Both the position numbers and the translations under genes were made by a program. 64,000 bases of DNA from Pseudomonas fluorescens NCIMB 11764 (GTDB lineage: Bacteria; Pseudomonadota; Gammaproteobacteria; Pseudomonadales; Pseudomonadaceae), in NCBI RefSeq assembly GCF_000293885.2, contig NZ_CP010945.1:3678001-3742000 (forward strand), given 5' to 3'. Every line of letters begins with the position of its first letter. Position 1 is the stretch's first letter. Positions 35,319 to 44,168 of this stretch are shown piece by piece. The notes beneath the pieces were generated by a model. It saw only the letters and a program-made list of their open reading frames with translations, had not been told where the DNA came from and made no database searches.

Positions 35319-36539
35319 ATGAAATCGTTGTCAGCCCTGGCGCCGGAAGTGCGGCAGTACCTGCTCGTGACGGGCAACTACTGGGCCTTCACTCTCACCG
35401 ATGGCGCCCTGCGCATGTTGGTGGTGCTGCACTTTCACGCGTTGGGCTACAGCCCCCTGCAAATCGCGGCGTTGTTTCTGTTCTACGAACTCTTTGGCGT
35501 GATCACCAACCTGGTGGGGGGCTATCTCGGCGCGCGATTAGGCTTGAACCGAACCATGAACATCGGGCTGGGGATGCAGGTCGCAGCGTTGTTGATGCTG
35601 ACAGTACCCTCGGCCTTGTTGACCATCCCTTGGGTGATGGGCGCGCAGGCGTTGTCGGGGATTGCCAAAGACCTGAACAAGATGAGCGCCAAAAGCTCGA
35701 TCAAACTTTTAGTGCCCGATGGGCAGCAGGGCAAGCTTTATCAATGGATAGCCATCCTCACCGGCTCGAAGAACGCGCTCAAGGGTGTCGGCTTCTTTCT
35801 TGGCGGAGCCTTGCTGGCATTGATCGGTTTCAAAGGTGCCTTGCTGGCCATGGCGAGTGTCCTGGCGCTGATCTGGATCAGCAGCTTGATCCTGTTAAAA
35901 AAGGACCTGGGTAAGGCCAAAGCCAAGCCCAAATTTCGCGACATCCTCTCCAAGAGCCGGGCGATCAATATCCTCTCGGCGGCGCGGATGTTTCTGTTCG
36001 GCGCCCGTGATGTCTGGTTTGTGGTGGCCTTGCCGGTGTACCTGAGTAGTGTCTTCGGCTGGAGTTTCTGGAAGGTTGGCGGGTTCCTGGCAGCCTGGGT
36101 GATTGGCTACGGCATCGTGCAGTCCTTCGCGCCCAACATCACTGGAAAGAAACGTGGGCACGTACCGGATGGTCGTACGGCATTTCTGTGGGCTCTTGCA
36201 CTGGCAGGCCTCCCGGCGGCAATCGCTCTCGGGCTGAACACTGGTTTGTCGCAGCAGGCGGTGCTACTCGGCGGATTAATGCTCTTTGGGGCGCTGTTCG
36301 CGGTGAATTCGTCGTTGCACAGCTACCTGATCGTGGCCTACGCCAAGGAAGACGGTGTGTCGCTGGACGTGGGGTTTTATTACATGTCGAACGCCATGGG
36401 GCGACTGATGGGCACGGTGCTCTCGGGCTGGGTTTATCAGATGTACGGGTTGGGCGCGTGCTTGTGGATATCGAGCGCATTCGTGTCGCTGGCCGCTCTG
36501 GTTTCTATCGCCTTGCCTCGGCATGCAGAGGCGATATGA
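35319..36539 (+). CDS. arsJ: ArsJ organoarsenical exporter (MFS)
   Basis: A protein of 406 residues with about 11-12 membrane segments. ArsJ exports 1-arseno-3-phosphoglycerate, which then breaks down to arsenate outside the cell. Family features: QYLLVTGNYWAFTLTDGALR near the start, GIAKDLNKMSAKSSIKLLVP in the middle loop and YYMSNAMGRLMGTVLSGWVY near the end. With acr3 deleted, this GAPDH-ArsJ route is the only intact arsenic exporter in this operon. Confidence 0.94.
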   Translation: MKSLSALAPEVRQYLLVTGNYWAFTLTDGALRMLVVLHFHALGYSPLQIAALFLFYELFGVITNLVGGYLGARLGLNRTMNIGLGMQVAALLMLTVPSALLTIPWVMGAQALSGIAKDLNKMSAKSSIKLLVPDGQQGKLYQWIAILTGSKNALKGVGFFLGGALLALIGFKGALLAMASVLALIWISSLILLKKDLGKAKAKPKFRDILSKSRAINILSAARMFLFGARDVWFVVALPVYLSSVFGWSFWKVGGFLAAWVIGYGIVQSFAPNITGKKRGHVPDGRTAFLWALALAGLPAAIALGLNTGLSQQAVLLGGLMLFGALFAVNSSLHSYLIVAYAKEDGVSLDVGFYYMSNAMGRLMGTVLSGWVYQMYGLGACLWISSAFVSLAALVSIALPRHAEAI

Positions 36540-36684
36540 AACCGTCAGACAGGACGGACTGAACCCTTTGAGACTTCGGCACAGAATCTGTGCCCCTGAC
36601 TTACCGCCTCCTACCACCACGGACGAACCTTGGATCGGTGCAAGATGATCGAGTATAGCGATTCAATTCAGCTCGCAACCCGCG

Positions 36685-39444
36685 TTACTCGGACAGGCGG
36701 ATTCGAATCTGTTTTTCAATCTCGATGATTACAAAGAGCGCAACGCCCACCCCGATGATCAGCAGGCCGTCAACGAAGGGGATCGCTTCGGTTGCAAAAA
36801 CCTTTTGCAGTGGTGGCGCATACGTGATGGCGAACTGCGCGAAGGTGACCACGGCGACTGTCATCCACACGACTTTGGTGCCACGAATGCCCTTCCAGGT
36901 AAGCGATGTGCTGTAGAGGTTGCGAATGAAGAACAGGTGGAAAATTTCCATCACGACTAACGTGTTAACCGCGATGGTTCGGGCCAACTCCACTGAGTAG
37001 CCCCGGTCGAGCGCATACGAAAAAATACCGTAAACGCCGCAGAGGAACAGAATAGAAACAAGCACCATATGCCAGACTAAAGCACCGCCTATGAGTGGCG
37101 CTTTGCGTGAACGGGGCGGTCTGAGCATAGTGTTTTCTTCGGTGGGCTCGAACGCCAGTGCGATGCCGAGCGTCACTGCGGTTATCAGATTGATCCACAG
37201 AATCTGTATCGGCGTCACCGGCAGCGTAATACCGAGCAGCAGGGCGACGATGATGGTCATTGTCTCGCCCGCGTTGGTAGGTAGCGTCCAGCTCAGCACT
37301 TTCTTGATGTTGTCGTAGACCGTCCGGCCTTCGCGCACAGCGGCCACGATGGATGCGAAGTTGTCATCGGCCAGCACCAGATCGGCGGCTTCCTTGGCGG
37401 CTTCACTGCCTTTTCCACCCATGGCGATACCGGCATCGGCACGCTTTAGCGCTGGTGCGTCGTTCACCCCATCACCGGTCATGGCCACTGTCATACCGTT
37501 CGATTGCAGCAGCATCACAAGCCTGAGCTTATGCTCAGGGCTGGTGCGAGCAAAGATATTGACGACCTTGACTGCCTCCTTGAGGGCGGTATCGCTCATG
37601 GCGTCCAGGTCAGCGCCAGACAGCACCTTGTCGGCATTTTGCAGGCCAATGTGGCGACCGATAGCGGCGGCGGTGCCTCCGTGATCGCCAGTGATCATCT
37701 TGACGACAATGCCTGCTGCCTGGCATTGCTGAATGGCCTTTTTTGTCTCGGGCCTGGGCGGGTCAATCAATCCGACCATGCCAAGCAAAGTTAAACTTCC
37801 TTGCACGTCCTCGAATTCCAGCACGGTATGCTCGGGTGGAACTTGTCTAACTGCTAACGCCAATACACGCTGCCCCTTGGCGGCAATGGCGTTTGCCTGT
37901 GCGTGCCAGTAGTCCGCATTGAGCGGTTCAGTCTCGCAAGCGTTTACAAGCTGCTGCGTGCTCATGGCCAGTATTTGTTCTGGCGCGCCTTTTACGTAGA
38001 TAGAGGCATGTCGATCATGGTTGTGGTGCAGTGTCGCCATGAAGCGGTGTTTGGCGTCAAACGGTATGGCGTCGGTGCGGGGCCAGGCCTGATGATCTTC
38101 ATCACGATCGATTCCGGTTTTTCCGGAAAATGCCAGCAAGGCACCTTCCATCGGATCACCCTCAACCTTCCATGAATCTTCATGCAGGCGCAGCACGGCA
38201 TCGTTGCACAAACCGGCTGCGCGCCCCAGCTCTTCCAGCGCAGGGTGAGACGACTTGTCGACTGGCTGATCTGCAAGGCTGATGCTGCCCATTGGCTGAT
38301 AACCTGCACCATCGACCGTGAAGACGAGATCGTTCGTCACGACCGATGCCACCATCATTTCGTTGCGGGTAAGTGTGCCGGTTTTGTCAGTGCAGATGAC
38401 GGATACCGAGCCGAGTGTTTCGATGGCAGGCAGGCGACGAACAATGGCGTTGCGACGAGCCATCGCCCTGACTCCGACAGCCAGCGTGATGGTCAGGACG
38501 GCGGGCAGCCCTTCAGGTATTGCAGCCACCGATATCCCGACCACGACCATGAAGATCTCGGTGAACTCGTAGTGCCCGACATAATGGCCATATACGAGTA
38601 ACAACCCGCCAACCAACAAGATCAGGATCGTCAGCCTGCGTGCAAATACGTTCGTTTGTTGCACCAGCGGAGTCGTCAGCGTTTCTACTTCCGCAAGCAG
38701 CGTACTGATGCGTCCGATTTCAGCCGCTGCTGCGGTAGCAACGACAACCCCTGTCGCTTGCCCGCACGTCACAAGCGTGCCGCTGAACGCCATGCAGGTA
38801 CGATCACCCAGGGCAGCGTCAAGCTCTACTGGTTTGGTATGTTTTTCTACGGGTAGGGATTCACCGGTAAGAATGGCTTCTTGAATCTGTAGTCTGTTCG
38901 CGTGCAGCAGGCGTAAATCAGCAGGGACTTTGTCGCCGGCCTCCAACAATACGATATCGCCCGGGACCAGCTTCTCGCCTGCAACGCTCAAGCGTTCGCC
39001 TGCGCGAATCACGGCGGCGTGCGGTGCCAGCATCTGCCGGATAGCGTCCATGGCTTTTTCCGCTTTGCCTTCCTGAACGTATCCAATGATTGCATTGGTA
39101 ATGACCACCGCCAGAATCACCACCGTATCCCACAGGTGTTGCAACATCGCGGTAATCGCGGCGGATCCTAGAAGTACATAAATCAGAATGTTGTGAAATT
39201 GCAGGAGGAATCGCAGCCAGGCAGGTCGCCGTACTGCTTCTGGCAAGCGATTGAAACCCGTTCGGTCAAGCCGGGCTTGAACTTCATCGGCCGCCAGCCC
39301 GACATGCTCATTGACTTCAAGCAGGTTCGTCACCTGCTCTGCAGGCAGGGTATGCCAGGCCATGGAATGTGACGGAATGGGTATGGGCTCTTTTGCAGCT
39401 TCACCGACCGGCTTCTTCAATGAGTTTCTCCTGTGCGCGCTCAA
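36685..39444 (-). CDS. P2-type cation-transporting ATPase
   Basis: A protein of 919 residues if it starts at TTG 39444 (AGGAG lies inside this start region); ATG 39363 (MAWHTLPAEQV) would give 892 residues and is a reasonable alternative. N-terminal cation ATPase domain, actuator motif TGES (ILTGESLPVEKHT), phosphorylation motif CTDKTGTLTRNE, hinge TGDGVNDAPALKRADAGIAM and a C-terminal cation ATPase domain. Segment M4 contains VAAIPEGLPAVLTIT (PEGLP), which points to Ca2+/Mn2+- or Mg2+-type P2 pumps, not to heavy-metal P1B pumps (no CPC). The substrate is not resolved. Confidence 0.9.
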   Translation of the reverse strand: MSAHRRNSLKKPVGEAAKEPIPIPSHSMAWHTLPAEQVTNLLEVNEHVGLAADEVQARLDRTGFNRLPEAVRRPAWLRFLLQFHNILIYVLLGSAAITAMLQHLWDTVVILAVVITNAIIGYVQEGKAEKAMDAIRQMLAPHAAVIRAGERLSVAGEKLVPGDIVLLEAGDKVPADLRLLHANRLQIQEAILTGESLPVEKHTKPVELDAALGDRTCMAFSGTLVTCGQATGVVVATAAAAEIGRISTLLAEVETLTTPLVQQTNVFARRLTILILLVGGLLLVYGHYVGHYEFTEIFMVVVGISVAAIPEGLPAVLTITLAVGVRAMARRNAIVRRLPAIETLGSVSVICTDKTGTLTRNEMMVASVVTNDLVFTVDGAGYQPMGSISLADQPVDKSSHPALEELGRAAGLCNDAVLRLHEDSWKVEGDPMEGALLAFSGKTGIDRDEDHQAWPRTDAIPFDAKHRFMATLHHNHDRHASIYVKGAPEQILAMSTQQLVNACETEPLNADYWHAQANAIAAKGQRVLALAVRQVPPEHTVLEFEDVQGSLTLLGMVGLIDPPRPETKKAIQQCQAAGIVVKMITGDHGGTAAAIGRHIGLQNADKVLSGADLDAMSDTALKEAVKVVNIFARTSPEHKLRLVMLLQSNGMTVAMTGDGVNDAPALKRADAGIAMGGKGSEAAKEAADLVLADDNFASIVAAVREGRTVYDNIKKVLSWTLPTNAGETMTIIVALLLGITLPVTPIQILWINLITAVTLGIALAFEPTEENTMLRPPRSRKAPLIGGALVWHMVLVSILFLCGVYGIFSYALDRGYSVELARTIAVNTLVVMEIFHLFFIRNLYSTSLTWKGIRGTKVVWMTVAVVTFAQFAITYAPPLQKVFATEAIPFVDGLLIIGVGVALFVIIEIEKQIRIRLSE

Positions 39445-39496
39445 CGGGGACGGGCTGAGGGGGCATGAGCGGGCGTGGATCGTTCAGGTCGGACAT
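39401..39496 (-). CDS. 31-residue ORF overlapping the 5' end of the P-type ATPase gene
   Basis: ATG 39496 is preceded by AAGGAG at six bases. The frame reads MSDLNDPRPLMPPQPVPVER then AQEKLIEEAGR and a stop at 39401, inside the ATPase reading frame. It is Pro-rich and has no domain. It may be a translated leader controlling the pump or a small protein of its own; the strong ribosome binding site is the only support. Confidence 0.45.
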   Translation of the reverse strand: MSDLNDPRPLMPPQPVPVERAQEKLIEEAGR

Positions 39497-39717
39497 TCAA
39501 ATCTCCTTGTTCAAACAAGTTTTGAAACTGCTCCGCTCAGAATAGTTTTAAACAATAGCAATCCACTTGTACGTTTATAGATTCAGCTGCCGGGGTTTGC
39601 AGCGCATGGCCTTGGCAGGCAGTTGAATCACGAACTGAAGCGTTCAGCTACCCTTGGGAGGCTGCGATGACATTGGTAGACGCTGAAGGTTTAAGTGAGT
39701 CAATTAACGTCAGCCAC

Positions 39718-40581
39718 TCAGAGCACATTAAGAGGAATTTTCAGGTAGCAAGTGCCATTGCCTTCAGCTGGAGGCAAATTACCTGCTCGCATGTTCACTT
39801 GCACGGATGGCAGGATAAGTGTCGGCATGCCCAACGTAGCGTCCCGCGCTTGGCGCATAGCAACGAAATCTGCTTCGCCAGTGCCCTCATGCACATGAAC
39901 GTTATGGGCTCTTTGCTCGGCAATGGTGGTTTCATTGCGGTAGTCATCTCGACCCGGGGCCTTGTAGTCGTGGCACATAAACAAACGGGTATCGTCGGGC
40001 AACTCGAACAACTTTTGAATGGACTGGAAGAGTTTTCGCGCATCGCCACCGGGAAAATCGCATCGGGCAGTGCCGTAATCAGGCATGAACAGCGTATCGC
40101 CGACAAAACCGGCATCACCGATTAGATAGGTCATGCAGGCCGGTGTATGACCTGGTGTGTGGATGGCGTGCGCTTCGATCCCTCCGACCAAAAAGCGCTC
40201 ACCGTCTTTCAGCAGCCGGTCGAATTGACGACCATCAGTGGCAAACTCGCTGCCAACGTTGAACAACTTACCAAAAGTATTCTGAACCACGGTGATCTGC
40301 TCGCCGATGGCCAGTTGGCCGCCCAACTCGCGCTTTAGATACTGCGCTGCGGAAAGATGATCGGCATGTACATGGGTTTCCAGTAACCACTCCACCGTAA
40401 GGGCTTGCTCCCGCACGTAGGCAATTAGACGTTCCGCGCTGTTGCAAGACGTGCGACCCGATGCGGGATCGTAATCGAGCACTGAGTCGATAACGGCGCA
40501 GTGCCCTGTATTCGGGTCGCTGACAACATAGCTGTAGGTATACGTAGCGGAGTCAAAAAAAGCTTCTACATGGGGTTTCAT
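39718..40581 (-). CDS. Blh-type metallo-beta-lactamase-fold persulfide dioxygenase
   Basis: A protein of 287 residues. The metal site has THVHADHLSAAQYL (HxHxDH) and IHTPGHTPACMTYL, with GDTLFMPDYGTARCDFPGGD and CHDYKAPG late in the sequence; the DYGTARCDFPGG segment is typical of the ETHE1/Blh group that oxidises glutathione persulfide to sulfite. In bigR operons of Xylella and Agrobacterium, Blh detoxifies hydrogen sulfide. It is the last gene of the minus-strand bigR-type operon here, 137 bp after the DUF2892 gene. Confidence 0.88.
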   Translation of the reverse strand: MKPHVEAFFDSATYTYSYVVSDPNTGHCAVIDSVLDYDPASGRTSCNSAERLIAYVREQALTVEWLLETHVHADHLSAAQYLKRELGGQLAIGEQITVVQNTFGKLFNVGSEFATDGRQFDRLLKDGERFLVGGIEAHAIHTPGHTPACMTYLIGDAGFVGDTLFMPDYGTARCDFPGGDARKLFQSIQKLFELPDDTRLFMCHDYKAPGRDDYRNETTIAEQRAHNVHVHEGTGEADFVAMRQARDATLGMPTLILPSVQVNMRAGNLPPAEGNGTCYLKIPLNVL

Positions 40582-40677
40582 GATGGAATTCTCTTTTCGA
40601 TATACGAAGTGGAGTGCTGATCTACCAATGGGCTTTTGGTCAGGAATCGTGATCAGCGCTGCAGACCTGAACCACCA

Positions 40678-40697
40678 CGGGCGCCTTCAGGCGCCCG
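40678..40697 (-). other. Intercistronic hairpin in the bigR-type operon
   Basis: CGGGCGCC (40678-40685), loop TTCA and GGCGCCCG (40690-40697) make a perfect 8-bp stem between the DUF2892 gene and blh, with no T run. It may set the 3' end of the upstream transcript part or protect it. Confidence 0.5.
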
Positions 40698-40718
40698 CCA
40701 GTGTGCAACGGCCGTCGT

Positions 40719-40907
40719 TCAGCGACGGTTACAGGTCTTGATGCCCAGCAAGGTGTAGACAGGGCAGAAACGGAAAATGCCAGTGGCCAGCGGCACCAAA
40801 CCGATCCAACCCCATGCGCCGATCACACCGGACAAACTGAGCCCAATGAGAAGCAGGCCGGCGACAATGCGCAGGCTACGGTCTATGGTTCCAATGTTCG
40901 CTTTCAT
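40719..40907 (-). CDS. DUF2892 small membrane protein (YgaP-type inner-membrane domain)
   Basis: A protein of 62 residues: MKANIGTIDRSLRIVAGLLL, then two membrane helices, ending TGIFRFCPVYTLLGIKTC. This is the DUF2892 domain that in YgaP follows a rhodanese domain. The conserved FCPVYTLLGI.TC has two Cys that could handle sulfane sulfur. It lies between the sulfur-transport genes and blh. Confidence 0.88.
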   Translation of the reverse strand: MKANIGTIDRSLRIVAGLLLIGLSLSGVIGAWGWIGLVPLATGIFRFCPVYTLLGIKTCNRR

Positions 40908-40920
40908 GGCGATCTCCCGA

Positions 40921-41340
40921 TCAATGGCTGCGCCGGCTCTCCAGCGCAGTAAACAACAACATGCCGGCCAGCATGGCCAACATGAACACGATCACTTGCC
41001 AGTGTCCTGTCAGCAGAATGGCCACTGCGGGGCCAGGACAGATGCCCGCTATTCCCCAGCCGATGCCGAACAACAGGCTCCCGCCAATCAAGCGCGGGTC
41101 CAACTCACGTTTGACCGGTAGCTGCATTGGCCTCCCCAGCAGCGAGCTGGATTGTCGGCGGGCCCAGGTCAGCGGGCCAAAAGCCACGCCAATGGCTCCC
41201 ACCATGACCAACCCCAAGGAAGGGTCCCAGGCACCGGTTAAATCCAGGAAAGCGAGTACTTTGCTGGGGTTGGCCATGCCTGCCAGAAGCAGGCCCAGGC
41301 CGAACAGCAGGCCAGCAATGAATGCGGTCAGTTTGATCAT
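40921..41340 (-). CDS. YeeE/YedE sulfur-transport half protein, second copy
   Basis: A protein of 139 residues from ATG 41340. Four or so membrane segments with AGLLFGLGLLLAGMANPSKV and FGIGWGIAGICPGPAVAILL, which hold the Cys of the YeeE (DUF395/DUF6691) thiosulfate/sulfur channel. It pairs with the gene before it (ATGA overlap), together equal to a full-length YeeE; homologues are called PmpB. Confidence 0.87.
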   Translation of the reverse strand: MIKLTAFIAGLLFGLGLLLAGMANPSKVLAFLDLTGAWDPSLGLVMVGAIGVAFGPLTWARRQSSSLLGRPMQLPVKRELDPRLIGGSLLFGIGWGIAGICPGPAVAILLTGHWQVIVFMLAMLAGMLLFTALESRRSH

Positions 41341-41777
41341 GTCCAGCCCTCCAGCAGATGACGCAAGACAAACACTGTGGCGAAACCACTGAACATGAAA
41401 CACCCAGTGGCGACCATCGATCGCGGCGAAAGGCGCGACAGGCCGCATACCCCATGACCACTGGTGCAGCCTGATCCGTATCGTGTGCCGATGCCCACCA
41501 ATACACCGGCGGCGATCAGCCCGAACCAGCCACTTTGGAACTCAATCTGCGGCAGCGCAGCGAACAAGCCCCATAGAAGTGGCGCGATGAGCAGGCCCAG
41601 GAGAAAAAGTGCTTTCTCACTTACCCCCTCGCTCCCGCGCTGTAAAAGACTGCCGATCAGGCCGCTGATGCCTGCGATACGCCCGTTGGCGACGACGAAT
41701 AGACTGGCCGCCATGCCAATCAATGCGCCACCGGCAAGGGATGACCAGGGAGTGAAGTTGAGCCAGTCGACATTCAT
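41337..41777 (-). CDS. YeeE/YedE sulfur-transport half protein, first copy
   Basis: A protein of 146 residues from ATG 41777, overlapping the bigR-like stop by four bases; the longer frame to 41993 is rejected. Membrane segments include LAGGALIGMAASLFVVANGR and the conserved GVLVGIGTRYGSGCTSGHGV with two Cys lining the predicted pore, then CGLSRLSPRS. Homologues are called PmpA. Probable import or export of sulfide-derived species. Confidence 0.88.
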   Translation of the reverse strand: MNVDWLNFTPWSSLAGGALIGMAASLFVVANGRIAGISGLIGSLLQRGSEGVSEKALFLLGLLIAPLLWGLFAALPQIEFQSGWFGLIAAGVLVGIGTRYGSGCTSGHGVCGLSRLSPRSMVATGCFMFSGFATVFVLRHLLEGWT

Positions 41778-42100
41778 GACATTTCTCCGGCGCAAAAATG
41801 TTGATACAAGGTTTGGATGACTGCCAATGCTGCGGGACTGCTGATGCGATAGAACACCTGCTTTCCGTCGCGGCGGGTCTCCACCAGCCCTTCGCGACGA
41901 AGCACTGCCAGCTGTTGAGAGAGAGTCGGTTGCTGTATCCCCAGCAGTGACTCGAGATCGCTGACATTGCGCTCGCCTTGGGATAGCTGGCACAGGAGGA
42001 TCAAGCGATCCGGATTGGCCAGGGCTTTAAGGAATTGGCTGGCAGCATCGGCATTGGCGTGTAGCTGCTGGATATCTGATTCGGGCATACGATTGGTCAC
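41774..42100 (-). CDS. bigR: BigR/SqrR-type persulfide-sensing repressor
   Basis: A protein of 108 residues (GTG 42100; ATG 42088 is an alternative of 104). ArsR/SmtB fold with recognition helix QPTLSQQLAVLRREGL. Two Cys, Cys37 (LILLCQLSQ) and Cys103 (YQHFCAGE), sit where BigR and SqrR form a sulfur-bridged pair when persulfide is present. It heads the operon with the YeeE halves, DUF2892 and Blh, the known bigR set. Confidence 0.9.
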   Translation of the reverse strand: MTNRMPESDIQQLHANADAASQFLKALANPDRLILLCQLSQGERNVSDLESLLGIQQPTLSQQLAVLRREGLVETRRDGKQVFYRISSPAALAVIQTLYQHFCAGEMS

Positions 42101-42125
42101 TAATTAATCAGTTTGCTAAATTATA
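42099..42125 (-). promoter_or_regulatory. bigR promoter with overlapping palindromic operator
   Basis: ACTAATTAATCAGT (42099-42112) is an AT-rich near-palindrome like known BigR sites, and the minus strand has TATAAT at 42120-42125, a perfect -10. The operator falls at the predicted transcription start and touches the GTG codon, so the message would be nearly leaderless, which explains the lack of a ribosome binding site. Confidence 0.6.
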
Positions 42126-42270
42126 GTATATAAAAAAATAAAGTGTTTGGTGGCATTGATTTGCGCTGGTCACTGGCAGGCGAGATCGGGGAGGGCTAGT
42201 CACGGGCTCTGGGCGAGGCTTGGGTGTTGGCGCCGACGTCGCATTGACCTGATTCTTCGCACCAACGCCT

Positions 42271-42342
42271 GTTTGTTCGAATCACGCCGTCCCGAGCATA
42301 TTTTTCAATGACTAAGGCCAATGTTCACAGCATTGGTCTTTT
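42271..42342 (+). other. tRNA-3'-end-like fragment followed by a terminator, in a 520-bp gene-free gap
   Basis: The gap 42126-42626 has no gene. TTTGTTCGAATCACGCC with CCGTCCCGAGCA (42271-42299) resembles a T-arm and acceptor end, but the T-stem pairs poorly and no tRNA 5' part is present. AAGGCCAATG (42314-42323), loop TTCACAG and CATTGGTCTT (42331-42340) then TT form a credible terminator. This could be a decayed tRNA end used by an island; the evidence is weak. Confidence 0.3.
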
Positions 42343-42626
42343 CCGTGTACGTGACATGTGCGGAGAAGGCTGACGGCGGGTATCAGGGAAAAGCTGATAT
42401 ACGGGAAAGCCGCACTCGAATAAGGTGCAGCAGTTCGCCCTGCCAGCTGTTTCAGAGAAATGCTGAGTGGCCGCAACTGGTCAGGGTGGGCTTACTTTCT
42501 TGACTGCCCGGCCACTGTGCCGGGTTGTTGGTTTTCGCCATTCGTCCAATGCCGGGCACTTGAGCGCGGTGTGGCTCTCTCACGTTTAAGCACGGATTCA
42601 CCCGGGCGTGAGAGCGGAGAGTCACC

Positions 42627-42914
42627 ATGGAAATTGACGAGAATGCACCTGGCAACAGATCCCAACAGAGCGTGACGCGCACGGCGGACAACGAAACCGG
42701 CCATGACCCTGAAAGGGATGAGCCAGGGATTCCGTTGCAGCCGGACGACGGAGCCCCTGTTGATGAAGATATGACCGACGTGGAGGCCAACAACTCGGTA
42801 TCGAGTGAGCATCCCGACGCTGGAACGAGCGGTCGCGTCGATAATCCGGATCAGGATGAAGATCATAAGGAGGCTCGCGGCATGCCGGCGAGCGATCCGG
42901 AATCCGGCGCCTGA
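42627..42914 (+). CDS. Small, very acidic, probably disordered protein
   Basis: A protein of 95 residues from ATG 42627 with GGAGAG upstream. It is rich in Asp, Glu, Pro and Gly (NETGHDPERDEPGIPLQPDD), without hydrophobic segments. Such short acidic proteins are common in Pseudomonas and often stress-induced; no function is known. A clean terminator follows. Confidence 0.6.
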   Translation: MEIDENAPGNRSQQSVTRTADNETGHDPERDEPGIPLQPDDGAPVDEDMTDVEANNSVSSEHPDAGTSGRVDNPDQDEDHKEARGMPASDPESGA

Positions 42915-42935
42915 CCATGTTCGGATCATTTCAAT

Positions 42936-42960
42936 AGCCCGCACAGCGCGGGCTTTTTTA
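42936..42960 (+). terminator. Rho-independent terminator
   Basis: AGCCCGC (42936-42942) pairs with GCGGGCT (42948-42954), followed by T6. It ends the small acidic protein gene. Confidence 0.85.
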
Positions 42961-43052
42961 CGCCTCGAATTCACCTGTGGCCGGGGCAGCCCTCGGGAAG
43001 GCCTGGACGTCGATAACCGGACAGTGCGAGACAGGGCGTCGTCGCAGCCCTC

Positions 43053-43116
43053 TGTCATGAAATGAAAAGCCATTGTCGTCTGATGAGAAGCGACTCGCCA
43101 GACGGCGTCCTACAGT
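43053..43116 (+). promoter_or_regulatory. Predicted AraC-type operator and promoter of operon A
   Basis: TGAAAAGCCA (43063-43072) and TGAGAAGCGA (43084-43093) are direct repeats exactly 21 bp apart. They lie in a 39-base stretch beginning TGTCATGAAATGAAAAGC that is closely similar to 50977-51015 upstream of operon B. A TACAGT (43111-43116) could be the -10, leaving the second half-site over the -35 position, as for AraC-family activation. Confidence 0.65.
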
Positions 43117-43173
43117 CCAATCAGCGCAATTCGACGCAGCACGCCCCAACTTGAGACTGGAGAATAAGAAAAA

Positions 43174-44154
43174 ATGGCCAACGCCGTACGCTTCTACGAA
43201 ACCGGTGGTCCCGAAGTCCTTCGTTGTGAAGAGGTCGAGGTCGGCGACCCCGGTCCGGGCCAGGTTCGTCTTCGTCATGTGGCGGTGGGCCTGAACTATG
43301 CCGACACCTACTTTCGCAATGGCACTTACCCGATTCCGATGCCCAACGGCATGGGGGTGGAGGCCTCCGGGGTGGTCCAGGCCATCGGCGAGGGGGTTAC
43401 CCATGTGCGCGTGGGTGATCGCGTCACCTACACCGGTTTTCTCAATACATTGGGTGCCTACAGCACCGAGCGTCTGATCCCGGCCGCGCCGCTGATCAAG
43501 CTGCCGGAAACAATCAGTTTCGAGACCGCCGCTGCCATGACCATGCGTGGCCTGACCTCGTCGTACCTGATGCGACGCATTTACGATTTCAAGGCCGGCG
43601 ACAGTATTCTGCTGCACGCCGCCGCCGGTGGTGTGGGCCTGATCGTTTCGCAGTGGGCCAAGCTGCTCGGCCTGAACGTCATTGGCACGGTGTCCACCGA
43701 GGCGAAGGCTGACATTGCCCGGGCCCATGGCTGCGAGCATGTCATCAACTACAGCCATGAAGACGTCGCCCAGCGCGTTCGCGAGCTGACGGACGGCGAG
43801 GGGGTCAACGTGGTTTTCGACAGTGTCGGCAAGAACACCTTCATGGGGTCGCTGGATTCGCTCAAGCGTCGTGGCCTGATGGTCTGCGTCGGTACGGCAT
43901 CCGGTCCTATCCCGGCCTTCGATCCGGTACTGCTGGCGATGAAAGGCTCGTTGTTCCTGACCCGCCCAGCCCTGGCCGATTACATCGCCGACCCGGCGGA
44001 AAAAGCCGCGTTGGCGGGCGAGTTGTTCGACCATGTCGGCAGCGGTCGGATCAAGATCGAGATCAACCAGCACTATGCCTTGCAGGACGCCGTACAGGCC
44101 CATCGCGACCTGGAATCACGCAACACCACTGGCTCATCGATATTCGTCATTTAG
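43174..44154 (+). CDS. NADPH:quinone oxidoreductase (zeta-crystallin type)
   Basis: A protein of 326 residues of the zinc-independent MDR family. GLNYADTYFRNGTYPIPMPN at the N-terminal domain, then the Rossmann motif LLHAAAGGVGLIVSQWAKLL and FDSVGKNTFMGSLDSLKRRG. Typical reaction: NADPH-dependent reduction of quinones or enone-type substrates. It is the first gene of operon A, directly after the AraC-type repeat, and 14 bp before the dioxygenase gene. Its place suggests a role in the pathway itself. Confidence 0.9.
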   Translation: MANAVRFYETGGPEVLRCEEVEVGDPGPGQVRLRHVAVGLNYADTYFRNGTYPIPMPNGMGVEASGVVQAIGEGVTHVRVGDRVTYTGFLNTLGAYSTERLIPAAPLIKLPETISFETAAAMTMRGLTSSYLMRRIYDFKAGDSILLHAAAGGVGLIVSQWAKLLGLNVIGTVSTEAKADIARAHGCEHVINYSHEDVAQRVRELTDGEGVNVVFDSVGKNTFMGSLDSLKRRGLMVCVGTASGPIPAFDPVLLAMKGSLFLTRPALADYIADPAEKAALAGELFDHVGSGRIKIEINQHYALQDAVQAHRDLESRNTTGSSIFVI

Positions 44155-44168
44155 GGGAGTTGCCTGCC

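Noticed and set aside
42271..42300. A tRNA gene
   Set aside because: Only a T-arm-like and acceptor-like end is present; T-stem pairing is poor and no anticodon arm can be built upstream. Kept only as a weak fragment.
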